64,000 nucleotides of DNA from Nitrincola schmidtii (GTDB lineage: Bacteria > Pseudomonadota > Gammaproteobacteria > Pseudomonadales > Balneatricaceae): positions 39,085 through 103,084 of the forward strand of contig NZ_WBOL01000013.1 in the NCBI RefSeq assembly GCF_008973715.1. Reading direction: 5' to 3'. Each line of letters starts with the position of its first letter. The stretch's first letter is position 1. The notes beneath the pieces are model-generated. The model had not been told where the DNA came from. It worked only from the letters and a program-made list of their open reading frames with translations, and made no database searches. A program made the translations under genes and the position numbers. This document shows positions 45,556 to 56,250 of the stretch, piece by piece.

Positions 45556-47241
45556 ATGAGTCACCAAAGCGAACTGATTGCCAGCGACATTAGCGCTTAT
45601 CTGCATCAACATGAAAACAAACAACTGCTAAAATTACTGACGTGTGGCAGTGTCGATGATGGTAAATCTACCTTAATTGGTCGCCTACTGCATGACTCGA
45701 AAATGATCTATGAAGATCAATTGGCTGCGATCACTAACGACAGTAAAAAAGTAGGCACAACAGGAGATGCGATCGATCTAGCATTACTGGTTGACGGCTT
45801 ACAAGCTGAACGAGAACAAGGCATTACCATCGATGTTGCCTATCGCTATTTTTCTACAGCTAAACGAAAATTTATCATTGCCGACACCCCAGGGCATGAA
45901 CAATACACTCGAAATATGGCTACCGGTGCTTCTAATTGCGACTTAGCCATTATTTTGATTGATGCTCGCCATGGTGTTCAGGTTCAAACACGTCGACATA
46001 GTTTTATTGTCTCACTACTGGGCATTCGTCACACGCTGGTTGCGATCAACAAAATGGACCTTGTCGATTACAGCCAAGAGCGCTTCGAGCAGATCAAAGC
46101 CGACTATCTTGCTTTTACATCATCATTGAATTTACCTGACGTGCAGTTCGCGCCCATTTCCGCACTGAATGGCGACAATGTGGTCAACCCTTCAGTTAAC
46201 ATGCCTTGGTATACTGGCTTGCCCTTAATGGCACAACTGGAATCTATCGAAATTGCAGAAGATGAAAACTTCGAGCAACTGCGTTTTCCAGTTCAATATG
46301 TTAACCGCCCTCACCTTAACTTTAGAGGCTATTGTGGCACGCTGGCCTCTGGCGTTGTTGCCATCGGTGATTCTATTACTGTTCTTCCCTCTGGAAAACA
46401 GAGTCGCGTCAGCTCTATTGTGACTTGGGATGGCGAGCTGCAGCGAGCCTTCGCACCCATGGCCGTCACTCTAACGCTCGAAGATGAAATTGATATCTCG
46501 CGTGGGGATCTAATCGTTCATTCTGATCAAGTTCCTACACCGATACAAAGCTTCAAAGCTCATCTTGTTTGGATGGATGAACAACCCTTAAACCCAGCTA
46601 GGGAATATGAAGTCAAATTAGCGACAAGCCGCCAACCGGGACGAATTACTCGCATTTATCACCAAATCAATGTGAATACCTTGGCTCAATCTCCAGCGGG
46701 AAGACTGGAGTTGAATGAAATTGGTTTAGTAGAAGTCAGCTTACAGCGCCCTGTGGTAGCGGATGATTATGCTGAACACAAAACCACAGGTGCTTTTATT
46801 CTGGTTGATCGTTTGACCAACCGTACGGTTGCTGCTGGTATGATTAGACATCAGGATGATCACACTCAAGCCCTTGCATTAACGGACATACCTAATCTCT
46901 CTACTGAACTATGGGAGCAGAGGCTAGGGCAAAAAGGTCAGGTAGTACAAATAACTGGAGGCTCAAGCAAGGATCGCCATACCTTGCTTTACAGCTTAGA
47001 AAAAGCACTCTTTGAGCGAGGACGTGTGGCATGGGTTATTAACAAAGATACTGACCAACCGCTTTGCCAATCGAATCTGGATGAGTGGTTAACTTGGCTA
47101 GCTGATCGAGGCATTACACTCTTAACAGATGCTCATGTTGAGATTTCCGGATCGATTTTAGTCGATCTAGATCAGTCATCAGAACGTATCGAAGAGTTGA
47201 TGAAAAGACTATTTAAATCGATCGAACAGTCTCTATATTAG
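45556..47241 (+). CDS. cysN: Sulfate adenylyltransferase subunit 1 with degenerate APS-kinase-like tail
   Basis: 561 residues. The GTPase part (about 1-450) is complete: [19 protein letters not shown], the [18 protein letters not shown] switch, and AINKMDLVD. CysN alone is ~475 residues and CysNC fusions ~630. Here the last ~100 residues resemble a shortened APS kinase in which the P-loop GLSGSGKST is replaced by GGSSKDRHT, losing the Gly-Lys that bind phosphate. APS kinase activity is therefore not expected. This agrees with the APS-type CysH. The tail may be vestigial or structural. Confidence 0.92.
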   Translation: MSHQSELIASDISAYLHQHENKQLLKLLTCGSVDDGKSTLIGRLLHDSKMIYEDQLAAITNDSKKVGTTGDAIDLALLVDGLQAEREQGITIDVAYRYFSTAKRKFIIADTPGHEQYTRNMATGASNCDLAIILIDARHGVQVQTRRHSFIVSLLGIRHTLVAINKMDLVDYSQERFEQIKADYLAFTSSLNLPDVQFAPISALNGDNVVNPSVNMPWYTGLPLMAQLESIEIAEDENFEQLRFPVQYVNRPHLNFRGYCGTLASGVVAIGDSITVLPSGKQSRVSSIVTWDGELQRAFAPMAVTLTLEDEIDISRGDLIVHSDQVPTPIQSFKAHLVWMDEQPLNPAREYEVKLATSRQPGRITRIYHQINVNTLAQSPAGRLELNEIGLVEVSLQRPVVADDYAEHKTTGAFILVDRLTNRTVAAGMIRHQDDHTQALALTDIPNLSTELWEQRLGQKGQVVQITGGSSKDRHTLLYSLEKALFERGRVAWVINKDTDQPLCQSNLDEWLTWLADRGITLLTDAHVEISGSILVDLDQSSERIEELMKRLFKSIEQSLY

Positions 47242-47307
47242 TTATATTCAATATTATACAAATAACCATATATATTTGATGGGAAAGATATTTTGTATAA
47301 AAAATTA

Positions 47308-47337
47308 ACAGAGTGTTGCGCTAGATCAACACTCTGT
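47308..47337. other. Perfect 11-bp hairpin between cysN and rsxA
   Basis: ACAGAGTGTTG and CAACACTCTGT with an 8-base loop. No T-run follows on the plus strand; six T follow two bases after the stem on the minus strand. It may end cysDN transcripts or be an operator for rsxA. The 220-base gap holds no gene. Confidence 0.5.
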
Positions 47338-47461
47338 GACTATACCCTGACGGGGTTAATCCGTTAAACTAAGACGAATATTTCAGCAGCTGCTATTTCA
47401 CTGATTGTTTCAGAACTGTGTGCTTCACGACTCTTGGTTAAAAGGCTATCTGACAACAGAC

Positions 47462-48043
47462 ATGAATGAATTTCTACTTATTTTGATCAGTACCGTACTG
47501 GTCAATAACTTTGTACTGGTACAGTTCTTAGGACTGTGCCCTTTTATGGGCGTGTCTAACAAACTCGAAACGGCCATGGGGATGTCGCTAGCGACCACCT
47601 TTGTTCTCACTCTTGCTTCTGTCTGTAGCTACCTAGTCTATCAGTACCTACTGCTACCCTTCGACATTACTTGGCTAAGAACTATCTCTTTTATCTTGGT
47701 GATCGCCGTGGTAGTGCAATTTACCGAAATGGTCGTGCATAAAACCAGCCCATTGCTACACAAGCTACTCGGGATTTTTCTCCCGTTGATCACCACTAAC
47801 TGTGCAGTACTGGGTGTTGCCCTACTGAATATTCAAAAACAAAATAATTTTGTTGAATCCATTGTCTATGGTTTTGGTGCCGCCGTAGGTTTTTCCATGG
47901 CACTAATTCTATTTTCTGCATTACGAGAACGCATTGCCGTTGCAGATGTGCCGGTCACTTTTCGGGGAGCAGCAATCGGCATGGTAACTGCGGGATTAAT
48001 GTCACTGGCCTTTATGGGTTTCACCGGACTGGTTCGAGTCTGA
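47462..48043 (+). CDS. rsxA: Electron transport complex subunit RsxA/RnfA
   Basis: 193 residues from the ATG giving [20 protein letters not shown]. Six membrane helices; conserved [11 protein letters not shown] and [14 protein letters not shown] (the membrane Cys-containing segments). First gene of rsxABCDGE, which couples ferredoxin/NADH electron transfer to ion movement, or keeps SoxR reduced in enterics. An upstream frame extension of 19 codons looks non-native. Confidence 0.95.
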   Translation: MNEFLLILISTVLVNNFVLVQFLGLCPFMGVSNKLETAMGMSLATTFVLTLASVCSYLVYQYLLLPFDITWLRTISFILVIAVVVQFTEMVVHKTSPLLHKLLGIFLPLITTNCAVLGVALLNIQKQNNFVESIVYGFGAAVGFSMALILFSALRERIAVADVPVTFRGAAIGMVTAGLMSLAFMGFTGLVRV

Positions 48044-48056
48044 GGGTGATGCTCGT

Positions 48057-48656
48057 ATGACGATTATACTCACGGCCATCTTGATTCTATTGTCATTAGC
48101 CATCGTCTTTGGTGTGATTCTTGGCTTTGCTGCTGTTCGCTTTAAAGTGGAAGGTGACCCTATTGTTGAGCAAATTGATGGACTACTTCCACAAACGCAA
48201 TGTGGTCAATGTGGCTATCCCGGTTGTCGTCCCTATGCAGAAGCCATTTCGAATGGAGATGCGATCAATAAATGTCCTCCCGGTGGTCAAAGCACCATTG
48301 AAGCACTCGCAGATCTGTTAGACAGAGAAGTGGTTCCTCTGGATGCAGAGCACGGTGAAGAGAAGCCCAAAACTGTTGCGTACATTCGTGAAGATGAGTG
48401 CATTGGCTGTACTAAATGCATTCAAGCCTGCCCTGTTGATGCCATACTGGGTGCTGCCAAACAGATGCACACGGTCATTGTCAGTGAATGTACGGGCTGT
48501 GATCTCTGCGTTGAACCCTGCCCTGTTGACTGTATTGATATGATTCCTGTTCCAGTCACGCCTAACAATTGGAAGTGGCCGGCACCCGTGTCAGACCCTA
48601 ATTTGATATGGACAGATCGCGGAAGAGGACATCTTTTGCAGGAAGGTACGGAATGA
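48057..48656 (+). CDS. rsxB: Electron transport complex iron-sulfur subunit RsxB/RnfB
   Basis: 199 residues. An N-terminal hydrophobic anchor, then the CGQCGYPGC [4Fe-4S] motif and two ferredoxin motifs ([32 protein letters not shown]). It takes electrons from ferredoxin. It overlaps rsxC by four bases (ATGA). Confidence 0.96.
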   Translation: MTIILTAILILLSLAIVFGVILGFAAVRFKVEGDPIVEQIDGLLPQTQCGQCGYPGCRPYAEAISNGDAINKCPPGGQSTIEALADLLDREVVPLDAEHGEEKPKTVAYIREDECIGCTKCIQACPVDAILGAAKQMHTVIVSECTGCDLCVEPCPVDCIDMIPVPVTPNNWKWPAPVSDPNLIWTDRGRGHLLQEGTE

Positions 48657-50359
48657 CTCGTATTTACAACTTTCACGGCGGTATTCATCCACCTGAAAAT
48701 AAGCGCCAATCCCTGGGTGCTCCGATTCGCCAAGCGCCCGTCCCTGCTCGGTTGATTTTGCCGTTACAACAGCATATCGGTAAAGCAGCCACACCGCTTG
48801 TCGAGGTCGGTGATCAGGTTCTCAAAGGTCAAAAAATAGCCGAACCTACCGGTCATATCAGTGCCGCCATTCATGCGCCCAGCTCTGGCATCATTTCTTA
48901 CATTGGGCTACAACCTGTTCCACATGCTTCAGGTCTAGAATCATCCTGTATCGTTATAGAGACCGATGGCCAAGAACAATGGTGTGAACGTCATCCGATT
49001 GAAGATTATCGCAGCATCGATAAGAAAGAATTATTGAAGCATATCCGTGATGCCGGTATAGCAGGTTTAGGTGGGGCGGGATTCCCAACCGACATTAAAC
49101 TAAACCTAGGTAAAGATCATATTGTTAACACCCTAATCATCAATGCCGCTGAATGTGAACCTTACATCACCGCCGATGATGCCTTGATGCGTGAACGCCC
49201 TAATGACATTTTAACTGGGGTAGAAATCATTGCTCACCTGTTGCAACCAAGTAAAATTTTAATCGGCATAGAGGATAATAAACCTAATGCTATTAAAGCC
49301 TTACGTGATGCGATCCGAGAGCGAAATCTGCCAATAGAACTGGTGGTGGTTCCTACCCGCTATCCTTCTGGTGGCGAAAAACAATTAATTCAGTTACTGA
49401 CGGGGATAGAAGTACCCAGTGGTTCAATTCCTGCCGATGTCGGTATCGTTTGTCAAAACGTGGGAACGGCTGCTGCCATCTATCGTGCCGTGATTCACGG
49501 TAAACCACTGATTTCACGACTGGTGACGCTCACTGGATTCGCCTTGGGTCATCGCCAAAATTATGAAGCGCTGATTGGCACTCCTTTCTCTGTTTTGCTC
49601 GAAGCGGCCGAGGTTGATCGCTCGAAAATGTTTCGCTTGGTCATGGGCGGACCGATGATGGGTATTTCGATCGAAGATGATCGCATACCAGTAATAAAAA
49701 CAACCAACTGCATCATTGCGGCTACACTGGAAGAGATGCCACCCGCACCGCCGGCACAGCCCTGTATTCGTTGTGGCATGTGTGAACAGGTATGCCCCGC
49801 TTCTTTACTACCGCAGCAGCTTTATTGGTTTGCAAAAGGTCGAGAATTCGAGAAAGCACGTCATCATAATCTATTTGACTGTATTGAATGTGGCGCTTGT
49901 GCTTATGTATGTCCCAGCAATATTCCACTGGTACAGCACTATCGCTTTGCCAAGTCAGAAATACGCAATGAAGAAGCCGAACAGCAAAAAGCAGCGCAAG
50001 CCCGTGAGCGTTTCGAAGCCAGACAAGCTCGCCTGGTAAGAGAAGAGCTTGAGAAAGAGCAGCGTCGAAAAGAACGCGCGGAAGCAGCAGCAAAAGAACA
50101 AGCACGCAAAAAAGCTGAAGCAGACGCGACTCCCAGTGATACACCCGATCCTGAAGCTGAATTGAAAAAGTTAAAATCTGCCGCTTCTATCGCTCGAACT
50201 AAACTAAAGAAAGCACGTGAAGCTCTTAAAAACGCTGAAGAAAAAGGATTAGACGGCACTGAAAAGTTAAAGGAAACCGTCGCTCAACTCGAAGAAAAAG
50301 CTACGGCTGCCGAGAGTGCTTGGCAACAAGCCACAGGAACTGAACAATCATGTCCTTGA
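48653..50359 (+). CDS. rsxC: Electron transport complex subunit RsxC/RnfC
   Basis: 568 residues from the ATG at 48653 ([17 protein letters not shown]), eight bases after GGAAGG. Flavin/NADH-binding Rossmann-like core with [14 protein letters not shown], then two [4Fe-4S] motifs ([24 protein letters not shown]). The last ~130 residues are a charged Ala/Lys/Glu-rich helical tail, known to vary in length in this family. It overlaps rsxD by ten bases. Confidence 0.95.
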   Translation: MTRIYNFHGGIHPPENKRQSLGAPIRQAPVPARLILPLQQHIGKAATPLVEVGDQVLKGQKIAEPTGHISAAIHAPSSGIISYIGLQPVPHASGLESSCIVIETDGQEQWCERHPIEDYRSIDKKELLKHIRDAGIAGLGGAGFPTDIKLNLGKDHIVNTLIINAAECEPYITADDALMRERPNDILTGVEIIAHLLQPSKILIGIEDNKPNAIKALRDAIRERNLPIELVVVPTRYPSGGEKQLIQLLTGIEVPSGSIPADVGIVCQNVGTAAAIYRAVIHGKPLISRLVTLTGFALGHRQNYEALIGTPFSVLLEAAEVDRSKMFRLVMGGPMMGISIEDDRIPVIKTTNCIIAATLEEMPPAPPAQPCIRCGMCEQVCPASLLPQQLYWFAKGREFEKARHHNLFDCIECGACAYVCPSNIPLVQHYRFAKSEIRNEEAEQQKAAQARERFEARQARLVREELEKEQRRKERAEAAAKEQARKKAEADATPSDTPDPEAELKKLKSAASIARTKLKKAREALKNAEEKGLDGTEKLKETVAQLEEKATAAESAWQQATGTEQSCP

Positions 50360-51408
50360 TACACTTAAGCTCACCTCACGTATCAAAAGCCAACGCGACT
50401 GATCGTGTCATGCGCTTGGTTTTAATTGCTACCCTACCCGCATTAATCGCACTGACAATCTTTTTTGGCTGGGGAAGTCTGATTCAAGTGTTGTTAGCCT
50501 GCACCTCTGCGCTGGCGTTTGAAGCTGCCTGCCTATGGATGCGTAAACGCCCCATGCTATTTTTCTTACGCGATGGCAGTGCACTGGTCACTGCTGTTCT
50601 GATCGCGTTGGCGATTCCGCCATTTGCCCCTTGGTGGGTGGTGGTTATCGGCACATTTACCGCCATTGTTATCGCTAAACATTTGTATGGCGGTTTAGGC
50701 AACAACCCTTTTAATCCAGCGATGGTCGCCTATGCTCTATTACTCATCTCCTTTCCTGCAGAAATGACGCAATGGAACGCTCCATTTGTACTGATTGGTG
50801 ACAATTGGAGTGTTTTAGCAAGTTTCACTGACAGCTTGGTCATCATTTTCAGCAGCATTAATCACGGCATGATCGATGCCTATACCGGTGCGACACCGCT
50901 AGAAGTGTTAAAACATCGAGGCGGGATGACTACCGAGGAGGTTTGGAGGAACAACCCTGTATTAAGTCAGGGTGTATTTGCTTGGTACGGCATTAGTGCA
51001 GCTTGGTTAATGGGCGGTATCTTTTTGATCTATCGCAAGGTCTTCACCTGGCATGCCCCCTTTGCCATGATCACTACCCTATTCCTGCTATCCAGTCTTT
51101 TTTATGCCGGTGATCCATCTAACTTTGCTGATCCATTTTTACATATCGGTGTTGGCGCTACGATGATGTGTGCTTTTTTTATCGCAACCGATCCAGTTTC
51201 GGGTGCCACCAGCAATAAAGGTAAAGTGATCTTTGGCATCGGCGTTGGTGCGCTGATTTATATTATCCGTACCTGGGGCAGTTACCCAGATGCAGCCGCT
51301 TTTGCAATATTGTTAATGAATTTATCTGCTCCGTTTATCGACCATTACACACAACCTCGCAGCTATGGCCATGCTCGTGCTAATCGCGGCATAGGTGGAG
51401 GTAAGTAA
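50350..51408 (+). CDS. rsxD: Electron transport complex subunit RsxD/RnfD
   Basis: 352 residues, about nine membrane helices. The covalent FMN site is in DAYTGATPLEVLK (Thr of TGAT). Also GNNPFNPAMVAYALLL. Ion-translocating subunit. The downstream rsxG ribosome site lies inside its last codons. Confidence 0.95.
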   Translation: MSLIHLSSPHVSKANATDRVMRLVLIATLPALIALTIFFGWGSLIQVLLACTSALAFEAACLWMRKRPMLFFLRDGSALVTAVLIALAIPPFAPWWVVVIGTFTAIVIAKHLYGGLGNNPFNPAMVAYALLLISFPAEMTQWNAPFVLIGDNWSVLASFTDSLVIIFSSINHGMIDAYTGATPLEVLKHRGGMTTEEVWRNNPVLSQGVFAWYGISAAWLMGGIFLIYRKVFTWHAPFAMITTLFLLSSLFYAGDPSNFADPFLHIGVGATMMCAFFIATDPVSGATSNKGKVIFGIGVGALIYIIRTWGSYPDAAAFAILLMNLSAPFIDHYTQPRSYGHARANRGIGGGK

Positions 51409-51409
51409 A

Positions 51410-52141
51410 GTGGAAGGATTACTGCATAGCATACGCAAAAACACCCTAGGCATTAGTCTGTTTGCAGCCGTGACTGCTGGACTGATTGCAGCCACACAAG
51501 TGATCACTGCTGACCGCATCATAGAAAACCAAGAAGCCCACCAAGCACGCACCTTATATCAAATATTGCCTCAGTCCTTAGATGCTAACTTGCACCAGCA
51601 AATTATCATGGTACCAGCCCCAGAACTCGGCTATCGTGAACCCATACCGATTTTTCAAAGCATCCTTGATGGCGAAGTTCAGGCTGTTATTATTCCGGTC
51701 ACCGCTACAGAAGGCTACAGTGGTGATATTCACATGCTGGTAGGCATCTGGCGAGATGGCAGCATTGCAGGTGTTCGTGTCACCGGCCATCGAGAAACGC
51801 CGGGACTCGGTGATAAAATTGATATTGAAAAGTCCGATTGGATTTTGGACTTTAACGGCCTGCAATGGTTAGGTGAAGCAGATAAACGTTGGAATGTTCG
51901 CAAAGATGGCGGTGACTTCGATCAATTTACCGGTGCAACTATTACACCTCGTGCTGTGGTTCGACAAGTTGCCGCGACGCTGAGTTACTTTGAATTAAGG
52001 AAAGCGCAAATATTGCGACCTGTTACTCAGACCGCTAGCGCTGAACAAACTGACGACGAAACTGAGAGCTTTCAAACTGACAGCGTTGAAACTGAAAGTC
52101 CCGGAACTGAAAACCTCAGAACTGAAAACCCCGAAACTTAA
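51410..52141 (+). CDS. rsxG: Electron transport complex subunit RsxG/RnfG
   Basis: 243 residues from the GTG at 51410, eight bases after GGAGG; another in-frame GTG at 51395 is possible. One membrane anchor, then the FMN-binding domain with [12 protein letters not shown] carrying the flavinylated Thr. The final ~30 residues form a Thr/Glu-rich imperfect repeat ([20 protein letters not shown]) absent from most relatives. Confidence 0.93.
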   Translation: MEGLLHSIRKNTLGISLFAAVTAGLIAATQVITADRIIENQEAHQARTLYQILPQSLDANLHQQIIMVPAPELGYREPIPIFQSILDGEVQAVIIPVTATEGYSGDIHMLVGIWRDGSIAGVRVTGHRETPGLGDKIDIEKSDWILDFNGLQWLGEADKRWNVRKDGGDFDQFTGATITPRAVVRQVAATLSYFELRKAQILRPVTQTASAEQTDDETESFQTDSVETESPGTENLRTENPET

Positions 52142-52152
52142 AAGAGAAGCCA

Positions 52153-52857
52153 ATGAACACTGAATATCGCAAAATCAGTCTAGATGGTTTATGGCATAAC
52201 AACCCTGCCTTGGTTCAACTCTTAGGGCTTTGCCCACTGTTAGCTGTAACAGGCAGTGTGGTTAACGCCATTGGCCTAGGTATTGCCACAACGGTGGTGT
52301 TAATTGGTTCTAACCTAACCGTATCCTTATTTAGACGCCAAGTGCCTGAAGCGGTCCGCCTCCCCATCTTTGTGATGATCATTGCCGCTTTTGTCACCGC
52401 GATAGAATTGTTAATGCAAGCTTACACTTACGAGCTTTTCTTAATTTTAGGTATTTTTATTCCACTGATTGTGACTAACTGCGCCATCATGGGTAGAGCC
52501 GATGCTTTTGCATCCAGAAATCCGGTTCCTGCCGCGGTACTTGATGGTTTAATGATGGGAATTGGCTTTACCCTTGTGTTGATTATTTTAGGTGCCATGC
52601 GTGAAGTTCTGGGCGCTGGCACGCTATTCAGTAACATGCATCTTATTTTTGGAGAAGCTGCTCGTGCATGGAAAATCACCTTAGTCGAAGATTATCGTGG
52701 ATTTCTCTTTGCAGCTCTTCCTCCTGGTGCGTTTGTGGGTATGGGGTTACTGATAGCTGCAAAAAATCTCATAGATGCTAAAATAAAACATCGAAAAGAA
52801 TTAATAAAAGACAGCCAAGCAGTCACCACTGCCAGTAAGCGCGTCAGAATTACGTAA
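52153..52857 (+). CDS. rsxE: Electron transport complex subunit RsxE/RnfE
   Basis: 234 residues, six membrane helices; [20 protein letters not shown] and [19 protein letters not shown] mirror RsxA. An AGAGAAG ribosome site precedes the ATG. It completes the six-subunit complex. The usual neighbour nth follows only after three inserted genes. Confidence 0.95.
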   Translation: MNTEYRKISLDGLWHNNPALVQLLGLCPLLAVTGSVVNAIGLGIATTVVLIGSNLTVSLFRRQVPEAVRLPIFVMIIAAFVTAIELLMQAYTYELFLILGIFIPLIVTNCAIMGRADAFASRNPVPAAVLDGLMMGIGFTLVLIILGAMREVLGAGTLFSNMHLIFGEAARAWKITLVEDYRGFLFAALPPGAFVGMGLLIAAKNLIDAKIKHRKELIKDSQAVTTASKRVRIT

Positions 52858-52871
52858 CACTGTAGGATATT

Positions 52872-55133
52872 ATGACTTGTTGTTTAACCCGTAAATTTAA
52901 AATCTCTTTTTTCTATTTCGCCATCTTAATCACGCTTTTATTCTCACCTTACAGCTTCGCTGAAAGCACAAATCCGACACCCAGCACATCGCAAATCCTA
53001 GCAGATATGCTGGAAAATCCGGAAACTCGCCAGCAATTGATCGACGAATTACGGTCTGCGTCCACTGCAACAGAAGCAGTCGAAGGCAGTACTGCTGAGG
53101 ACAGTCTCGTCGCTCAAATAGCAGAGGCTACTCAAGATTTCGCTCAGCAACTGACTTCTCAAGTTGTCTTCGCTGCTGAAGCAGCATCTGGTTTAAAAAC
53201 CGTAGATTGGCAAGCGTTAGCTCCTCTGGCATTGGAACTTGTTTTTGTTATCTTGGCAGCATTCGTATCATTTTTTCTTTTAAGAAAACTTGCAATTCCC
53301 GCATTTAACTTTGCGGATAACCGAGCAACACAGGCACCTGGAGCGGCTAAATTACTATCTCGACTCTTGTTTGTTTTTTTTGCTTTCGTTATAGACATCC
53401 TTATCATCGGCCTAGCGTGGATTATAGGCTATAGCATTGCTCTCTTTGTTGTCGGTGAGATGAGTGAGATGAAGACCACCCAGTCACTTTTTTTGAATGC
53501 CTTCTTGGTTATTGAGCTTTTCAAAGCTATCGTGAGGCTCTTTTTCTCTTCTCGCTATGAAAATTTACGCTTGGTACCGATGTGTGGCGAAACGGCAGCT
53601 TACTGGAATACCTGGCTTGCTCGCGTGAGTAGCTTCATCGGTTACGGCATGCTGTTTGTGGTACCCATGATCAGTCTTCATCTCGCGCCCGCATTAGGTC
53701 ACTTTATTAGCTTATTGATCATGGTCATTGCGTTTATCTATGCTTTCACCATCATCATGCAGAACAAAAAGCGAGTAGCGGTAAACATTGGCAAACAGGC
53801 TGAAGAGAATGATTTTGCGTTTACCTCTGTGTTACTGAATATGCTTTCTAGAAGCTGGCATTTGCTGGCCATTACCTACTTCGCGGCACTTGTACTGGTT
53901 ACCGCCATTCGTCCGGAAGACGCTCTTCCTGTGATGCTTCAAGCAAGTCTGCAAACACTGGTCGCTATCGTTGCCGGACTGCTGATTTCCGCGTTTTTAA
54001 GTCAGCTTATCTCAAGACAACTCAAAGTATCCGATGATCTGAAATTGCGCTTTCCCGCGCTTGAAGGTCGACTGAATGAGTTCATTCCAACCACACTGAA
54101 AGTGATACGTTTATTCATCATCCTTGTGGTATTTGCCTTTGTGCTTGATGCTTGGTCACTGTTTAACTTTTCTGAATGGGTTACCTCAGACACAGGTACT
54201 CAACTTCTTGGCAAAGTGTTATCTGTAGGTATCATCTTATTGATTGCTAAACTTTTATGGATCGCTTTTGCAAGCTGGGTTGAACATCAGATTAATCCAG
54301 CGACTGGCCGAGGAGCTGCTAGTGCTCGTCAACAAACACTGCTCAAACTACTGAGCAACGCAGTGATGATTACCTTGATTGTCTTTACCGTGATGATCAC
54401 TCTTGCTGAAATTGGCCTCAATATAGGGCCACTCATAGCGGGTGCAGGTGTAGTCGGTCTGGCTATAGGTTTTGGTGCGCAAACGCTTGTCAAAGATGTC
54501 ATTACTGGCATATTCCTTCAGCTTGAAAATGCAATAAATGCAGGCGATGTTGTGACCGCTGACGGCATTACCGGCACTGCCGAAAACCTAACCATACGCT
54601 CATTAGGACTTCGTGATCGTTTTGGCACCTATCACTTAATCCCTTTCTCATCCATCACCAGTGTATCTAACTATATGCGCGGCTATGGTTATCATGTCGG
54701 TGATTATGGTGTCGCTTACCGTGAAGATACCGATGAAGTGATCGTACATCTTCGTGCCGCCTTTGATGAACTGATGAGCGATCCAGACCAACGCGATAAC
54801 ATTATGGACGATATTGAAGTTCAAGGGGTCGTTGAACTTGCCGATAACTCGGTAAATATTCGCATTAGAATCAAAACATTACCTGGTTCGCAATGGTCTG
54901 TGGGTAGAGCCTATAATCGTTTAGTGAAACGACATTTGGATGCGGCAGGAATTGAAATCCCATTCCCGCATACAACCATTTACTTTGGTCAAAATAAAGA
55001 TGGCTCAGCACCACCCGCTCCTTTAAATCTAGTCAGCACTCCCGCCTCAAGGCAAGCGGAGCTGGGTCTATCGAAACAGCCTGATGCATCACGCAGCAAT
55101 GCCAATACAGGCAGTGATTTCGACGAGGCTTAA
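52872..55133 (+). CDS. Large MscS-family mechanosensitive channel
   Basis: 753 residues. A signal peptide (1-30, ending SFA), a periplasmic helical segment, about nine to eleven predicted membrane helices, and the MscS pore and beta domain near 520-680 (GAGVVGLAIGFGAQTLVKDV, LENAINAGDVVTADGITGT, GLRDRFGTYHLIPFSSI). Resembles YbiO/YnaI-type enlarged channels that open on osmotic downshock. It starts 14 bases after rsxE, so it may be cotranscribed. A strong terminator follows. Confidence 0.9.
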   Translation: MTCCLTRKFKISFFYFAILITLLFSPYSFAESTNPTPSTSQILADMLENPETRQQLIDELRSASTATEAVEGSTAEDSLVAQIAEATQDFAQQLTSQVVFAAEAASGLKTVDWQALAPLALELVFVILAAFVSFFLLRKLAIPAFNFADNRATQAPGAAKLLSRLLFVFFAFVIDILIIGLAWIIGYSIALFVVGEMSEMKTTQSLFLNAFLVIELFKAIVRLFFSSRYENLRLVPMCGETAAYWNTWLARVSSFIGYGMLFVVPMISLHLAPALGHFISLLIMVIAFIYAFTIIMQNKKRVAVNIGKQAEENDFAFTSVLLNMLSRSWHLLAITYFAALVLVTAIRPEDALPVMLQASLQTLVAIVAGLLISAFLSQLISRQLKVSDDLKLRFPALEGRLNEFIPTTLKVIRLFIILVVFAFVLDAWSLFNFSEWVTSDTGTQLLGKVLSVGIILLIAKLLWIAFASWVEHQINPATGRGAASARQQTLLKLLSNAVMITLIVFTVMITLAEIGLNIGPLIAGAGVVGLAIGFGAQTLVKDVITGIFLQLENAINAGDVVTADGITGTAENLTIRSLGLRDRFGTYHLIPFSSITSVSNYMRGYGYHVGDYGVAYREDTDEVIVHLRAAFDELMSDPDQRDNIMDDIEVQGVVELADNSVNIRIRIKTLPGSQWSVGRAYNRLVKRHLDAAGIEIPFPHTTIYFGQNKDGSAPPAPLNLVSTPASRQAELGLSKQPDASRSNANTGSDFDEA

Positions 55134-55144
55134 AAGCGACGCAA

Positions 55145-55187
55145 AACAAGCCGTTATTGTTAATTGCATAACGGCTTGTTTTTATTT
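55145..55187 (+). terminator. Rho-independent terminator after the channel gene
   Basis: AACAAGCCGTTAT and ATAACGGCTTGTT form a perfect 13-bp stem with a 10-base loop and a T-rich tail. Confidence 0.92.
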
Positions 55188-55248
55188 ACTCTTCAGGATT
55201 CAGTTATCAACCTTTTAACGTGACTCACTCTTTAACGGAGCCTACCCT

Positions 55249-56250
55249 GTGTCAGCGCCCATTCCAGTTATTATTTGCGATGATTCTCAATTAGCGCGAA
55301 ATCAGATGAGTCGAGCACTCGAACACTGGAATGTTGATATAACCTTCGCTGAACATGGACTCAAAGCACTTGAAGCGATCAGACAAGGTAAAGGCCACTT
55401 ATTATTTCTTGATCTAACCATGCCGATCATGGATGGTTATGAAGTGCTTGAGCGCATTAAACGTGATGACCTTCCTTGCATTACCATCGTTGTTTCTGGT
55501 GACGTGCAAGTCTCTGCCAGAGAAAAAGTGCTAGCGTTAGGCGCTATTGGCTTTATCGCAAAGCCAATCAGTGCTTCCTTGTTACATAATTCATTACGCG
55601 ACTACGGCCTACTATCAGAACTTGAACCGCAACAAGGTTCTGTTTCTAAATCTTCGCCCACTCAGATCAATTTGATCGATAATGTTCGTGAAATAGCCAA
55701 CATTGCCATGGGAAGAACAGCCAGTCAGCTTGCTAGCATGTTACATACTTTTATCCACCTTCCCGTTCCTAGAGTTGATCATATTAGCTTTCCGGAACTA
55801 ATGATGACATTGAATGCAGCAACGGGTAATGAACCCGTCACTACGGTTAGCCAAGGCTTTGCTGGCGCGGGTGTCTCTGGGGAAGCTTTGCTGGTGTTCC
55901 AAGAATCTTCAATTACGGAATTGGCTGCACTGCTTGATTACGATCCAGATAACCTCAGTGAAACAGCAAATCGAGAAGTGCTGATGGATATCGCCAATGT
56001 TTTAACGGGCGCTTTTTTTGCGAACATTAGCGGGCTGCTTAAACTCTCTCTAAGCCGTGGGACTCCTCGAATTCTTGGGTTTCACTGTGAACCTCCCAAG
56101 TTAGATCAAAGCCCAGTGGCCGATCAGAAATTACTCTGCATTGAAATTGATTATCAGTTTGGTGACAAGAACACCCATTGTGATCTATTACTGCTATTTA
56201 CCGAAGACTCAATTCCGCGACTGACTGAACAGCTAGAGGGATTCTTATGA
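55249..56250 (+). CDS. Response regulator with CheC-like phosphatase domain
   Basis: 333 residues, GTG start after ACGGAG. The receiver (1-~120) has DD at 11-12, phospho-acceptor Asp55 in LLFLDLTMPIMDG and Lys in IAKPIS. A CheC/CheX-type domain (about 140-330) has both active-site-like helices: DNVREIAN, matching DxxxExxN, and EVLMDIANVL, where D and E are swapped, followed 22 residues later by Pro. It may dephosphorylate CheY-type proteins or act in c-di-GMP control. It overlaps the next gene by four bases. Confidence 0.85.
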   Translation: MSAPIPVIICDDSQLARNQMSRALEHWNVDITFAEHGLKALEAIRQGKGHLLFLDLTMPIMDGYEVLERIKRDDLPCITIVVSGDVQVSAREKVLALGAIGFIAKPISASLLHNSLRDYGLLSELEPQQGSVSKSSPTQINLIDNVREIANIAMGRTASQLASMLHTFIHLPVPRVDHISFPELMMTLNAATGNEPVTTVSQGFAGAGVSGEALLVFQESSITELAALLDYDPDNLSETANREVLMDIANVLTGAFFANISGLLKLSLSRGTPRILGFHCEPPKLDQSPVADQKLLCIEIDYQFGDKNTHCDLLLLFTEDSIPRLTEQLEGFL

